In this document: one piece after another, positions 63,548 to 64,000 of the stretch
Layout: each line of letters begins with the position of its first letter
How positions within the stretch are numbered: the first letter of the stretch is position 1
Origin: Fontibacillus phaseoli
Lineage (GTDB): Bacteria > Bacillota > Bacilli > Paenibacillales > Paenibacillaceae
Assembly: GCF_003337355.1 (NCBI RefSeq)
Contig: NZ_QPJW01000001.1
Coordinates: 372,001 to 436,000, forward strand
Direction of reading: 5' to 3'
DNA length: 64,000 nt
Program-made: the position numbers and the translations under genes
The notes under the pieces: model-generated
The model's input: the letters and a program-made list of their open reading frames with translations, nothing else
Databases searched by the model: none
What the model was told of the DNA's origin: nothing

Positions 63548-64000
63548 ATGATCAAGAGAATAAGACTTAGGACGCTGCTGATAGGGGGATGTATAACCCT
63601 CTTTTTTGCTGTATTGATGGGGAGAGTATTCTGGCTCCAGGTCGTTGAAGCTGATTTCTGGCAGGGACACGCCGAAGAACTCTGGTCCAAAAAGAAAATT
63701 CTCCCGGCTACTCGGGGAATGATCACCGACCGGAACGGAGATGTTCTGGCGGTGGATGCACCTGCTTATACGGTGGCCATCAATCCCAAGTTAATCAATG
63801 AGCTGGATCTGAAAAACGAAGTAGTCGACGGGTTGAATAAGCTGCTCGGAAAAGACAAGGGTGAGCTGGAAGAGCTGGTAACGGCCAAGAAGAAGGACGG
63901 CCAATTTTACTCCCAGCGCGAAGTCCGCAATGAAGGCTGGAAGATCGATCAGGAGTTGCGGGATCAGGTGGAGGCTTTCGCCAAGGAATTGAAGGAGAAG
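63548..64000 (+). CDS. pbpB: Division penicillin-binding protein (PBP2B/SpoVD type), 5' part
   Basis: The first 151 codons are in the window; the gene leaves at the right edge. A cytoplasmic start, one membrane helix (about residues 8-27) and the PBP dimer domain with ATRGMITDRNGDVLAVD identify a class B transpeptidase of the divisome. PBP2B and SpoVD cannot be separated from this part. AAAGAGGT precedes the ATG. The catalytic domain is outside the window. Confidence 0.92.
   Translation, partial: MIKRIRLRTLLIGGCITLFFAVLMGRVFWLQVVEADFWQGHAEELWSKKKILPATRGMITDRNGDVLAVDAPAYTVAINPKLINELDLKNEVVDGLNKLLGKDKGELEELVTAKKKDGQFYSQREVRNEGWKIDQELRDQVEAFAKELKEK

Overview
The window looks like chromosomal DNA of a Bacillales bacterium, most likely Paenibacillus or a close relative. 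The gene order from sporulation genes yqfC-yqfD through phoH, pgpH, ybeY, dgkA, cdd, era, recO, glyQS, yqxD, dnaG, sigA, trmK and yqfO follows the Bacillus subtilis pattern. GC content is moderate to high, and GTG and TTG starts with strong AGGAGG ribosome binding sites are common. Nearly all genes lie on the + strand. I see no phage, insertion sequence, CRISPR array or tRNA gene. Family assignments rest on recognised motifs and synteny, not on a database search.

Left end (1-11 kb): the 3' end of addA is followed by six tandem copies of a ~167-bp, hairpin-rich repeat, then the overlapping sbcD-sbcC nuclease genes. Next comes a LuxR-type two-component pair and, after a terminator, a three-gene ABC exporter (ATPase plus two ABC-2 permeases), an arrangement like the LnrJK-LnrLMN antibiotic-resistance module. 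At 11.07-11.25 kb an intergenic region carries a Crp/Fnr-type operator centred 41.5 bp before the start expected from a good -10 box, followed by a folded ~127-nt RNA that ends in a terminator.

Housekeeping core (11.3-31.3 kb): hit, rpsU, yqeY, then a probable sigma-E promoter reading into yqfC-yqfD-phoH, then pgpH-ybeY-dgkA-cdd-era-yqzL-recO. A glycine T-box leader precedes glyQS. A gap with four related palindromes leads to yqxD-dnaG-sigA, a membrane protein gene, trmK-yqfO, and an RNase P RNA that reads as the A type rather than the Bacillus B type.

Middle (31.3-50 kb): a secreted S8 protease, a YpuI-like protein, small DUF1540 and membrane proteins, a lytic transglycosylase, a cysteine desulfurase-ThiI pair for tRNA thiolation, a divergent pair of TerC-family membrane proteins, typA with its own promoter and leader hairpin, and a yla-type cluster (ylaH, an LCP cell-wall ligase, a PPOX protein, a YhcN/YlaJ lipoprotein, a PIN-PhoH ATPase). 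An unlinked solute-binding protein without a lipobox faces a secreted coiled-coil protein.

Right end (50-64 kb): an RsfA-like regulator, a PanE-like reductase and a DUF3397 protein, then a complete oppABCDF oligopeptide importer, then bshC, an adenosylhomocysteinase of the short archaeal/Thermotoga form, and the start of the division and cell-wall cluster mraZ-rsmH-ftsL-pbpB, with 10-bp MraZ-type operator repeats before mraZ. pbpB runs off the right edge.
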